NCBI GenBank assembly: GCA_004369085.1
Contig: ML210173.1
Location: forward strand, 127,206 to 191,205
Reading direction: 5' to 3'
DNA length: 64,000 bases
From: Coprinopsis marcescibilis
Taxonomy: Eukaryota; Basidiomycota; Agaricomycetes; Agaricales; Psathyrellaceae
Shown here: one piece after another, positions 1-10,703 of the stretch
Position numbering within the stretch: position 1 is the first letter of the stretch
Layout: each line of letters opens with the position of its first letter
The notes under the pieces: model-generated
The model's input: only the letters and a program-made list of their open reading frames with translations
The model's database searches: none
Told to the model about the DNA's origin: nothing
Position numbers and translations under genes: made by a program

Positions 1-1285
1 GATGCTGCACTGAGATTGCAGCATCCGGAAATCAATGGCCGTCAGTACACCCTTGAAATGTGCAAGTGCAGCCAAGACCACAAATAGATGGAACAATTGA
101 TGAGATGCTCCGAAATGGTCGAATGTCCCAGGTAGGAATCTTTCAGGGATGCGATTAGCGCTGGATCAGGTCACAGTGAGAAACAGTCGCCCTGAAATGA
201 GTTGCTGTTGGACTCACTAGAGTAAAGCACCGATGATATACATAGCACCGGATGTTATGAGCCATCCGAGTCCCATTTGGGACAGGAGTTCGCTGAAATG
301 ATGGGTCGTTAGTAGCAAATGTCCGAGAGGCGCTACAGCAGAAAGGCCCAAGGCGATAAACACGGCTGTGCGGGCTCCCCGGTGAGTCGGCTTTGCATAT
401 TCGGGGTCGAGTACAATGCGGGCAGCACCTAAACACAAAGAACATTGAGTCAACTTGAATATTAAAATTGCAGGAAGCATTTATTACCGACACCCATAAC
501 AAATAATAGACTCAACCAGAAATATTGGAAGCGGGGGCGACAGAAGTATCCATAGTATATTGACGGAAAGAAGGACCCAACAATGAGGACGACAATCCCG
601 GTATAATCCAAAGCATGGCAGCGGGTGGCAACCTTTGCGCGACTTGAGCATTTCGGGAGCGCTGAGAAATGAATTCAACGCACCTCTCTCGAATGGCAAA
701 TGGACGTGTGAAAGAGAGCACTGCCAAAAAGGCAGAAAATGGCGGACAAAAGAAAAATGTTAACGACCAGTTTATCCTGCCATGTTGTCTCGCTGTGAAC
801 GCTGACATAGGCAGGATAAAACGAGGCGAGCAGATATATAAACAAGGCCGCGCCCCACAAGTGTGAATGAATGTTTACTGTAATAAGATATTAGACAGGT
901 TCATGTGTGAAGCATGAGTCAAGCGGTGACATACCGGTCTCGTTGTGCAGATCTGCGGTGCAACTAGTCAGCGTTCATTTCGGAGTGAAACGAGGGGTTG
1001 GAGTACATGTGAACACAGAAGACAAGCATCCTTTCCAGCTATACTGCAACCTGTATCAACTTAGTAAACATTGAATCTGGATAAAGTGGCGGAGACGCAC
1101 CTCCTGTATCCGGTAATGATGAATTCGTTATCCCTCTGCCAATCCTCTATGTCAAGCCATGAAAGCGTCTTTGAAGACTGCCTGGTCTGTGTTGCAATCA
1201 AAGCGGCCTTGGCCCCATGTGTGCCCACTTCCTCCTCGTTTTGAGGAACCCGCTGGCGCAGAACATTCGTGGCCGTCTTTCCCAT
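1..1285 (-). CDS. PAQR / adiponectin-receptor-like (Izh/hemolysin III) membrane protein, 3' end cut by window
   Basis: A multi-exon gene for a seven-helix membrane protein of the PAQR family (fungal Izh proteins), which act in lipid and zinc homeostasis. I chose the ATG at 1285 (MGKTATNVLRQ). The cytosolic part carries DIEDWQRDNEFIITGYRR, the usual lead-in. After short introns come YLHNETVNIHSHLWGA, the helix-2 motif SALFHTSICHS, LDYTGIVVLIVGSFFPSIYY, and at the edge RIPERFLPGTFDHFGASHQL followed by FH. The Ser/His of helix 2 and the final HxxxH are the expected metal ligands. Splicing I infer includes GT-AG introns near 869-930 and 426-480. The reading frame stays open to base 1, so the last few residues lie outside the window. 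The family call is firm; the substrate or ligand is unknown. Confidence 0.9.
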
Positions 1286-2246
1286 TTCCAAGAAAGTCAA
1301 CTGGGTTTCCTGGTCGAAAAGCGGTCCTTAATTCTTTGGTCGCCGAGTGTCCGGATAGTTTTGTATCGGCCCTGCAGATACAGGTGAGTCAAAAGTCAAA
1401 GTTATGGCAACTGCGCTGCCTACCGTCACCTAGGTTGGGTCGCTGGTCGTTGTTAAAGCTTCCTTCCTGTCTCGACTCGGGGTGGGCGGCACAAGCTGTA
1501 GCCGGTGATCGGAAAATGCCGAACGAAATTGAGCACAGGCCACTGGACGGTGGCTGCCAGGCCGTGTGCAGCGTGCAGGTGTGCAAGCATCGTACTCAGT
1601 GACAAATAGGCCCTTGGCCAAGTCCGCCGCAAGGCAAAGGAGATGTCATGGAAGTGCTTCCTTGCAAAATGTTGTAGCTTCAACTCCTCAATCATAAGTC
1701 CGGATTCGCGGAGATTATAATGTGCAGTGAGTCGAAGGTCCGAAACCACCCAGATGTCTAGAGTTCACAAACGCACACCATATCGCCGGATGCGTATCAA
1801 ATAAAATAAAATAGATATTGATATATAAACAGAACCCAGAATACTGTGAACCAATTACATACATGCGAACATCGATATCATCAACTGACAGTTGCATATA
1901 CGGGGTATGACTTTCTGCGGAGCTCTAGTTTGGAAGGACTCCAACAGATAAGAAACTCAAGAAAGAATGCGAGGGGATAAAGTAGCGATAGAGCCTTATC
2001 ACTGCGCTACACCACTCTGGCAGCGATTCAGAAGAACAAGACCTGGCCCCGGGTCCGAACCCATGGGATAGTGAAGATGATAGAAGTGACGATAAAGCGC
2101 TGTTTCCGATACATGCGACTAGAATCGCTACAGTGGGGTATGTGAACGTGTGTAACTTCGTCGAAGGGAAACTAATCCTAATGAGTGAGGAAGCAGTCAT
2201 GAATTACGGCATACCTATAACTTGAGTTGTCCCAGATTCTGGGCTT
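1286..2246. other. Intergenic region without a supported gene
   Basis: This is the space between the PAQR start and the kinase stop codon, both on the minus strand. It should hold the kinase 3' UTR and the PAQR promoter. Open frames here (for example 1453-1749 minus) show no family motif and no consistent splice pattern, so I call none of them. Confidence 0.5.
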
Positions 2247-3581
2247 TCATTGTACCAGATGAATTTCTTCGAGTTTGGCCCATAAATCCTCTGTGATGTC
2301 GTTGTCCTCGCGGACAGCGCTGGCACTTCTGGGAGCTCGGGCACCTGACTTGAGTTCTGGAGGTGGCATAGCCCATAATTTATCCCAATCTATAAATCTC
2401 CTTGATTCCTGTGGAAGACCTTCATCCTCAGTCGGCACTTTCAGTGATTTCTGCCCAACAAAAAAGGGATGTTGCATAAGTTCGTCTACAGAAGATTGTG
2501 GGGGCAGTCCTAGTCTTTCGGAAGGGTCGAGCACCTACTTCCTGGTTCAGACACGTCGAAGCATCGGATTTGGCAAGAAAACATACCAATAGTTTCTTGA
2601 TGATGTCTTTTGCGTCTGAATCGGCGTCGTCAGGAATGGTGTAGTTCAATTTCTTGATCTGTTCCATGATCAGATAATCTGTGGCGCCAGCAAATGGATA
2701 TGTCCCAAAGAGATAGAAAAACAAACATGCGCCGAGAGCCCACAAGTCAGGGCTGTGATTGGTGAGTAAGGGACGATGCAGGGGTCCATTCTACTTACCC
2801 TCTTGGGTCTGACAGCAATCGGAGGAGTACGTCTGGGGAAAGAAAAGCTGCAGTTCCGACAAATGTATTCGTTCGAGGTTCTGAATAGGATATCAGCCCA
2901 AGCTGTGCTTCGCAGAACAACCCCCTTACCACTCAAAGGTGCTCCTTTCTTATTCACGTATGCAGAACCGAAATCTGCGATCTTGATACGCATCGAATGG
3001 TCCAATAAACAATTCTCGGGTTTTATGTCACGATGAGAGACTCCCATATCATGCATCCATAGAATTGCATCCAGCATTTGTGCAGCATAATACCGCGAGC
3101 AATCCAAAGATAGGGAGCCCATCTTGAGCGTTAGAGTCTTCAGGTCTCCGTTTGGGGCCAGGTCCTCTGCGAAATCTAAAGCACCGGATCTACATCAGAA
3201 ATTCTTTCTTTTCAGTAGAATATACATACATAGATTCTCTACATCCTGGAAGCAGTAAGCGAGGCGAACAATTCCAGGATGGGGATTGTTGGATAGAGCC
3301 ACTAGGGCATCCTTCTCCGCCAAAGCTGACCGAACCATTTTCTTCTTTGCCAGCTGCATTTTGTTCAGGATTTTGATTGCGTATATTTTCCCTGACTTCT
3401 TATGAGTGGCCTCTACGATCTGAGCGTCGCATTAGCTGCAGTGTTCGCTGCTTCTGAACAGGACTTTGTCAACCGTTGCCAAAGAGCCCCAGGCAATTTC
3501 TTCCCCGACTTCAAAGTCGTCAAGACATGGTGGTCGCTGAAGTTGGGATGCAGACGTCTTTTCTTCCATCCCGGCAGGCAT
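2247..3581 (-). CDS. PDK1-like AGC serine/threonine kinase without a PH domain
   Basis: A multi-exon protein kinase of roughly 390 residues, closest in motifs to 3-phosphoinositide-dependent kinase 1 (Pkh/Ksg1), which phosphorylates the activation loop of other AGC kinases. Start MPAGMEEKTSASQLQ at 3581. In order: glycine-loop region DFEVGEEIAWGSLATV, catalytic lysine in YAIKIL, HRDIKPEN catalytic loop, DFG, then TNTFVGTAAFLSP, which resembles the PDK1 activation segment, and DLWALGACLFFYLFGTYPFA. The C-terminal lobe has the PDK1-like tail FIDWDKLWAMPPPELKSG and ends EEIHLVQ-stop. Odd points: the first glycine of the GxGxxG loop is Ala, and the protein ends soon after the kinase domain, with no room for a PH domain. 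Introns fall at about 3433-3477, 3187-3230, 2761-2806 and 2534-2595. A PDK1 relative is likely; strict orthology is not shown. Confidence 0.85.
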
Positions 3582-3718
3582 TTGTGATCGTGGGTGTAGG
3601 TACGCAAGAGGAACGAGAAACGATGACGACAGTGCTGGAAAGAAAGAGCAGGACGGGACTTGGCCCCTTAATGGAATCTCCGCGTCGGCGGACCGTTAGC
3701 ACTTTATTAATGTACCGA

Positions 3719-3800
3719 GCCCCTTTAGCTCAGTTTGGTAGAGCGCATCACTCGTATCAAGTTCATGATGAGGTCGGTTGTTCGAGTCAGCCAGGGGGCA
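3719..3800 (+). tRNA. tRNA-Thr(CGU), with a short anticodon-loop intron
   Basis: The acceptor arms GCCCCTT and AGGGGGC pair with one G-T, followed by discriminator A. The D-arm is TAGCTCAGTTTGGTAGAGC. The anticodon stem CATCA/TGATG encloses CTCGTA, then about eight extra bases (tcaagttc), then A. Removing these gives a seven-base loop CTCGTAA with anticodon CGT. The T-arm is GGTTG, loop TTCGAGT, then CAGCC. The intron lies directly after position 37, the canonical site in nuclear tRNA genes. The gene sits in the gap between the kinase and GID9 starts/stops, on the opposite strand. Confidence 0.88.
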
Positions 3801-3842
3801 TTATCTTTTGCTCAGTCTCTTTATATGTGCCATACAATAATC

Positions 3843-5380
3843 TTAGATGAACACTTTTTTGAGGTCTGTAAATAATGCCCGATCTCCGGTGCGAATGCAT
3901 GTAACTATTCCATTATCCTTCTCCGCCATTTCCGTCAAGGCCTGGATAATGCACACAAATTAATTCCAATAGCGGGAATCGGAAACGGGGCCGAACATAC
4001 CTCTCTAGAGTATACCAGTCCATTTGGGAAGGCCATGGGCGGATTATTTTCGTCCATGATTTTCCCACTAATCCGACAGACGATGGTCGAGTTTGAATGG
4101 TGACTGAAGGGCACCTCTTCCGCCAACTTCCCTAAACCCAAAGGCGTCGAGCTGTTTCCAGATTCTCCGTCGCAGACAGGGCAGTCAACATTCTTGGTGG
4201 AACTATCATAGCAAGCATGTAGCTTGAGGGCAACCAAACCGGCGTATAATGCGAGGTGGAGTAATGGTTCGTTTGGGAGGCCATTGAGGCTGTATATTGC
4301 CGTCCTGAAGGAGTGCACGAGCTTGTTCCATCTCGAAGGGTCATACAGCCGCTATAGTTTACCGTTAGCGAGGTGATGTCAGACAGCAGCAATATACCAA
4401 CTTTATATCTCACACAGTCAGTGCCAGGGAGGAAGGCGAGGAGAGCAGACGCTTGCTCGATCTGGGGGAGATGTGTTTCGTGCCAGGAGCTCATGTATTT
4501 CTTCATATATGCCATAGCTTCGAGAAACTTGCGTTCGCGACAGATTTCAATGTATTCTTGTAGGCGCAGTTCAAATTCAAGTGTACTCTTCAGGTGGATT
4601 TTTAGCACAAACCACGTCGGTACCAACGCTTCAGACGAACCTTAATCTTCCTGAGAGCTGCTTTGTTCTCACTGCACCACGATAGAGCGTCAGAGCAGCT
4701 GTGCCGCGCAAGTCCAGCTTCTATTCTTCGAATATCAGAGAAAAGCTCGATATCTACAAGAGTCTAAGCGACCCGTTAGCCAGACGAATACCGAAGGGAG
4801 GCAACTCTCACGTCTATCCCTTTCTCCTTAGCAATCTGCTTCGCTGTCTTTTCCTTGTTAGACCGTAGGCACCAGTCTACAAGCCACCTGTCTAGCCGCG
4901 TATCTGCCCACCTGGAGAATTCGTTTGGGGTAGGTGGCTCGCTCGAGTCAATTGTTGCTAAGTGATTCAGTCGTTCTCGCATGACGTCGAGTGTGGGCTT
5001 GCCGGATGTCTCTTGTAGGCTTGTTATCTGTATGTGCCTTAGTATAAGTCAGTAGTAACACTAGTTTATCACACCTTTTGTTTCAAGCCTTCCACCCTGC
5101 TGATCATGGCGTCAATTGATGCAACATATGCCTCTGGATCCAAATCTCCGTTCTGGGCTTTTGTCGCAAGATCATTTGCCGTTGTTTGAACGTTTCCTAG
5201 GTCGCGTTCTATGTTCTTCTGACATGTTCGGAAGACCTTGCGGTAATTCTCGAAAGGGACCTAACAGAAGGTGATTCCAGATGATTCACACACCACCGTA
5301 TTTCGAATGAATAAGGATCGTACCCGCACGAAAGGCTGCTCGAAAAGCAGAGTTCCTTCTACATTCAGCTTGTTTGACAT
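3843..5380 (-). CDS. GID9/MAEA (Fyv10) subunit of the CTLH/GID ubiquitin ligase
   Basis: A multi-exon gene for the MAEA/Fyv10 (Gid9) family, a RING-like subunit of the CTLH/GID E3 complex that degrades gluconeogenic enzymes in yeast. It starts MSNKLNVEGTLLFEQPFVRV at 5380. An N-terminal helical region is followed by a LisH-like segment (LDRWLVDWCLRSNKEKTAKQ), the CTLH segment (LEFELRLQEYIEICRERKFL), a CRA region (SFRTAIYSLNGLPNEPLLHL) and the degenerate RING: DCPVCDGES, then MDENNPPMAFPNGLVYSREV. The end is DLKKVFI-stop. In the last part CPRT of many homologues reads CIRT. Introns at about 3945-3998, 4595-4641 and 4748-4810 are supported by frame and motif continuity. Confident family assignment. 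Confidence 0.92.
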
Positions 5381-8300
5381 GGTCCTCGCTCGTCTCGGGT
5401 CAAGAGTTGGTCAGGAAAGTGCTGTGGGGAGGGGGATCTATGGAGAATTGGACTGTTGTGGTCATCGCCTGAGTAGACGATAGTCGCGCCGCAGGGCTCA
5501 GAATGGATGTGCGTCACCTTCCGGGCCGGACCAGTGTGGCAATGTCCCGACTCGGAGGTCCGCTTGGCAAACTTCCACCACCATCCCCACTGCACCTGTC
5601 CTTTCGGCAAAGATATTTCGGCTCCCTACGCCATCTAATGAACACAATACGCTCTCGTATACTTTTCGAAGTACTAAGCTCGAGATTGATTTATTGTTGC
5701 TAACCCTAGGCCCTGAAGCCTGACGAGCTCAAACTCGGACGCTTGCTAAATGAATTTGAAGTGCTCTGAGCAGTGGAACGCACGGTCTCCCTTCCCAGTG
5801 TCTAGTCCAAACAAATGGTGTTCTCTGCTAACAATGGTTAGGCCGTCACTACCCTTTCAGAGTATGCAACATTCTAGGTCCCAATGATGATCGATGCCTG
5901 CGTTCGAATCAAGAAACAAGGGTCTTTTCGTGCAGTCCATCTGGAACAGCTGCCGGGGCTCGCGTTTATGATCCCTCACTGGCCTACACACTTGATAGCA
6001 ATCTGCACAGCTCATACGGTACGTAAAGCGAGTTAAACTGATCGAGACCTCAGTGAATCCCTGACACCCCATTTTACAGGGTAAACCCTGAATCAAAAAA
6101 CGCCACAATATGGCGCACTAGCAACCAACATTAGGTCGGTGTCATATATGTCAATCCACCTCTATCACAAAGCTCCGTCGTCGTGTTTCTAGTTTAATTT
6201 CTGCGCTCAAATAACGAGTCGGACCCTCCTCGGCACGATGCGCACGGGCGTTATTTATCCTGATCAAGGTTGATGAAACACATGGAGCGCCCTAGGACGT
6301 CACTGCACGGAACCATCCTGCACTGCTCTTGTGTCCTGTCGTGCAGATATGGCCAGAGCCCTGCCGCGAGCCTGATACATGGGCGTCTGGCAAAACAATG
6401 TATGTCGAAGTGTGTTCGTCCTCGTGTCCTCTGAGACTATGTCATACATTTACATTCAGTCTGTCCCAGTCAGCAGCTGTACATTGACATTGACTAATAC
6501 TAATAGCAATCTGACCAGTTTTACTTTAGGCATGCGCCTAAAGCTATGCATTGTTGGCAGGGCTATCTATAACTACTCTCCCCGGTGCGTAGATATAACA
6601 TCGCCAACAAACGATCTCCGTCCATGGCACACAGCTTGTCACTTTGGCATTTCCTCGCACAACACAGTGAGCTCCTCATGGCTACAGTTCGAATCTGGGT
6701 GACAGAGACGGCGTTGGGACGTGTTGTGGGTCATCCTATGCCGAGTTTATCTGAACGACAATGAACAATCCATCTTACTCTTGGACCGTACTTTCACACG
6801 AAAGTCCTCATTCCCATCCTATGTACACGGTCTGGCCTGGATTCCCTTGACATCCATCACCCTCGCAATGTACGCCGGGACTCGCCGTGCATCTGAAACA
6901 GGCAGATCCCGTGCAAGGACAATTTTCTCTGTCTTTGAAATTTTGACAGACCTTGCGCTACGCAAACCGGTTTGGCTCGCTCGCATCCTCATTTTGGCGA
7001 AAGACCTTTTATCGAGCACCACAGATTAATTTCCGTCTTCGCCAAGCCAACGGACGAAGCAAAAACTTTGGGAAGGACGTCGAACATCGACCGGGCTTGT
7101 AAGCAAAGAGCGGCGTTTATGGGATTTGAATGCCGATGCGTGGTGCTATGTAGGCAGACAGCAAGCCAGCCATCAGCAAGAAAGGCTTGTACCTAGATTG
7201 AGGGAACCATTTCAGCCCTAGGGAGCGAGAGTACCAAAGCCTTGGTAAATGGACCGAAAGAACGGCCCACCGCAGTACGATACACCAAGTTAAAACCTTG
7301 AGTTTATACGGCTGGATGGCGGCTGGCACTCGGTGGAGAACTCATGGGACGACCTCAATAACCTGGCAGGAGTGGCCTCTGACAGATCCATTCGAACCCG
7401 ATTTCTGAAAGAGTGGGTCCGCGTGGATCTTGCAACGTGAAGACAGTGCATTAATATTGGCCCAAGGGAACCCCGCGTTCTAAGCTTTCTGGTAACAGAG
7501 TTTCGCCCGGCAAGAGCATCGAGGTCCGCCCATCGAATCAGACGTGGATCATGCAGCAAACGACCCAAGAGAGCAGAAAGGCTTAAGAACACTCTATCTA
7601 GATTTCTCGGATCGAGAACAGCAACAAAGGAACACAGTGAGGTTGGGCTTCCATTTTTCTCTGCAGAAATTACCAATTTTATGCAACTTTGTGGGCAAGC
7701 AGCAATAAAAACCCATTCAATTGGAAACCAAGGAAATTCTTACCGTTTCAGAATTGGGATCGAATGAGAAGGAGTTCGATTATGGCTGCAAGTTGCTGAC
7801 CCTGAAGGAACTACCATGTCTGAATGATGGCAGCGTGTGCAGGCCGCGGAATTGTTTGACTACAAAGTTTGAAATCAAGCAAAATCCATAGCCTTGTAAG
7901 TTGTCAATGACTAGCGCTTTATCGGCGATACCTATTGTGTGGATGATCATTCAGTCGTGAGTCGATGGGCAGCGCTTGGGATCTTTCCAAGAGTCTTCTT
8001 TGAGTAAGCATCCCTCGGCAACAACTGTAGTCTATGTATTAGTGACTCCGACTTTTGAAGCTATCACCATGTTACTTACAGCATGTTATAATTATCAACT
8101 CTCTTGAAGGTTACTTACCGTTAGTACTGTTTCTTCGCGAGTTTATCAAACCCTTATTCGATCGAGTCTCCATTGCTTGAGCAACTATTTGAAAGGGTCA
8201 AAATCATATAGTAGTTGTATGGCCTATAGCCAATTCGTTAAAGTATCACATCAAGAGCCTTTTTATCACGACCCATATCAATGCGTTTGCGCAGCTTTGA

Positions 8301-8538
8301 ACGATAAATGGCAGCACTCTGCCGGCTTAACGGAAGCGACGTCCCAATACATTCGACCTATATACCTTATCCACGATCATGATGCTCTCGATCACCTCCC
8401 AAATGCGAAATGGCCAGCCCTGCGGCGATAGCTTTTGAAAACTTCTACTAACGCACACGATCAGACTCAAGAGCCCAAGAGGTGCAATGCGATGTAATTC
8501 CACAAGCGACAAGAAAATTCAAAGAGACGTCATCATCA
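5381..8538. other. Gene-poor stretch of about 3.2 kb
   Basis: No open frame here matches a family I know and none joins convincingly across splice sites. The one mildly notable frame is a cysteine-rich 83-residue reading at 5857-6108 (minus), with CKMGCQ, MSCADCYQVC and LECCIL. Other frames (6721-7029 plus, 7290-7676 minus) look random. The stretch may hold untranslated ends, remnants or orphan genes I cannot see. Confidence 0.45.
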
Positions 8539-10381
8539 CTATCCATTATTTGTCTGTTTCCTCTGCTGTTTCCAGATCTTGAACTCCCGTAACGCAGCGA
8601 TAGCCAGAGGAATCATAGATGTCGCAAACAGCGGAGTATACACCGCGTATTTGTGTTCAGCAGGGAAGTATAGAAGCGCCAACATTCCAGGGTTGAAGAA
8701 TGCCCGAGAGGACGAATCGAAGGCGCTCGCGGACGAAGTGAACGTCTGGAACAGCGACGTCGAAGCCAAATCGTAAACCTGCACAAGAACGAAAATAGGA
8801 AGAGGTTGTTAGTTTAAGGTTGTCCTCAATACATTGATGTTGAAATTGAACTGACCTTGTTAAGGGAACTGAGGGCAACCTGGACATCGTCTCGCACGCT
8901 AGGCCCGATAGGCATGTTGTCTATCTGGTCCACCAGTTTGATGAAGCTCCCGAGGGTCTCTTTGGTCCCTGCTACGGCCTCGAGTGTTCGACGGCGGAGT
9001 AGAGCGTCCAGTTGCCAATCGGAAATAGTATTGCGGTCACGGGGGTCCCGCTGAATTTCAGCAGGTAGGTTCGGAACGCCTAACAGGGAGAGTAATTGGT
9101 TCGCGAAGGATCCAAAAACGTCCTGAAACCCTCTGCTGGAAAGCTGTTTACTGGTTTCGCCTTCGGAAGGGTTGTAGAGTACAATGCCTCCCCACTGGGG
9201 AAGGATGAAGGCGTTAGAATTTGAGATTGTACCTGGATTGAACTTAGTCGATGGGGCAACCAGAGGTGAAATTAGGCACACCATCGGCTTCCAATATCCG
9301 TAGAGGAGAATGATCGGAGGAAGGTACGAACGCTACTAGGTGAATCACGGGCTCATTCGAGAAGCTTGAGGCTAGGGGAACGTGTCAAGGTCTCATACAA
9401 GCAAGAAAGATAGGAAACCGTACACAAAGTCCATTCGGCTGAGTTTACAAAGACTGTCAGGTCTTCATAGGAGAGACTGTGCTCCCCATTTCCTAGTCTT
9501 TGTACATCGAATGCCAAAGGTGCATGGAATTGGACTTGACTCTCGATCGTAAAGTTGTGAAGGTGGGATACCCTGTCAAGTATTGGGGTTATGTATCCTA
9601 ATCGACTATCAGGCTCTGTGCGGCGGAGAATTGAAAAGCTTTACTCACGCGTTAATGCATGTTCAACATTCCATCCCATAACACCACTTCCACTGGATGC
9701 ATCTTCGTTGAGGAGGCTGAATGCTAATCGATATCGGGAAGCAAATTGAACGGCGCGGTTGCTCTTGTCGTTGTGTGCCAGATGGGGGACGATTAAATTG
9801 ACCAGGGTGCTTGTTAGGTCTTCTACCGCTGCTCGCTCAACTGTTGAGATCCCAAGAAGGAACAGCTAGAAAGTGAAGGCTTACATCGGGCGTCCCGCAT
9901 TGGGAACTCAAGCGCTCTACCAGATATCAGCTTTGTCTGACCGGGTTTGACGATATACGAGTTTCCACTCGAGGTTGTTTCTGAAGTACTTTGAGAATAG
10001 GTGACCGTGTCCCAGGAGAATGCACTCACCACACTTCGCACTCCCGGTGATGTGAATCTGCACCCCTTCCAAGATACGACTGCTTGTGAAGCGGTCCAGC
10101 GAGACTTGAAGCAGCGGTGCGAATATAGGCTTCGACTCCTGAAGACACACGTTGACCGGTAGTTGAAGCGGCCTACTGATTTCCTGTGACGCCTGCGAAA
10201 TAGGAAGGGGGAGGCGCTCGATGCTGGTCGTATACCACCACAATGGGGTTGCTAGGAGGATTGCCACCCAGTAGGCAGCAATAATAGACCTCCTGACGGA
10301 GTCATACTGGAAGAAAAGAGTCGAGGGGTCGCGCAAAGATGCAGGCAGATTGCCCGTTTCCGGGACTGCTGGCGGATTCAT
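8539..10381 (-). CDS. GPI transamidase subunit PIG-S (Gpi17 family)
   Basis: Multi-exon gene for PIG-S/Gpi17, a subunit of the ER complex that attaches GPI anchors to proteins. The N-terminal membrane segment with the family hallmark reads YDSVRRSIIAAYWVAILLAT followed by PLWWYTTSIERLPLP. The large lumenal region is spread over several exons. The C-terminal membrane end has NPGMLALLYFPAEHKYAVYT then PLFATSMIPLAIAALREFK, and a basic tail. I chose MNPPAVPE at 10381; an in-frame ATG at 10513 would add 44 residues rich in Cys and Asp before it. The architecture, two end helices with a lumenal domain between, is that of the family. The gene is divergent from the SANT gene, 322 bp apart. Confidence 0.88.
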
Positions 10382-10703
10382 TCGACAGGCATCCGCGTCG
10401 TCGCAGGCGCACAGGTCGTCATACGTGGGAGCATATTCCAAAGTAGGACATCTGACTAAGTTTGGGTGTTTGTCTGTGTGGTGTGGCCGCTGCTTGAACT
10501 TAGTCCCTTCCATCCCGGTCGCATCTCGCAGTCTTGTTTTTATTCCCCTCTCCTTATTATCTCTCCCTATCTGTACTATTGGGCTCTTATAATCTCTGGA
10601 TTTCCTGGCTTTCTCTCTGTGTCCACGGGGGGCTTTGATTGTATCCTATATTCCTGGGAATCCATACATAAACAATTCTGGGAACTTGCGATAATTCTGT
10701 CTT
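10382..10703. promoter_or_regulatory. Divergent promoter region between PIG-S and the SANT co-repressor gene
   Basis: A 322-bp interval between two start codons on opposite strands, T/C-rich toward the plus-strand gene (about 10530-10620). It must hold both promoters unless the longer PIG-S start at 10513 is used. I see no clear TATA box. Confidence 0.45.
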
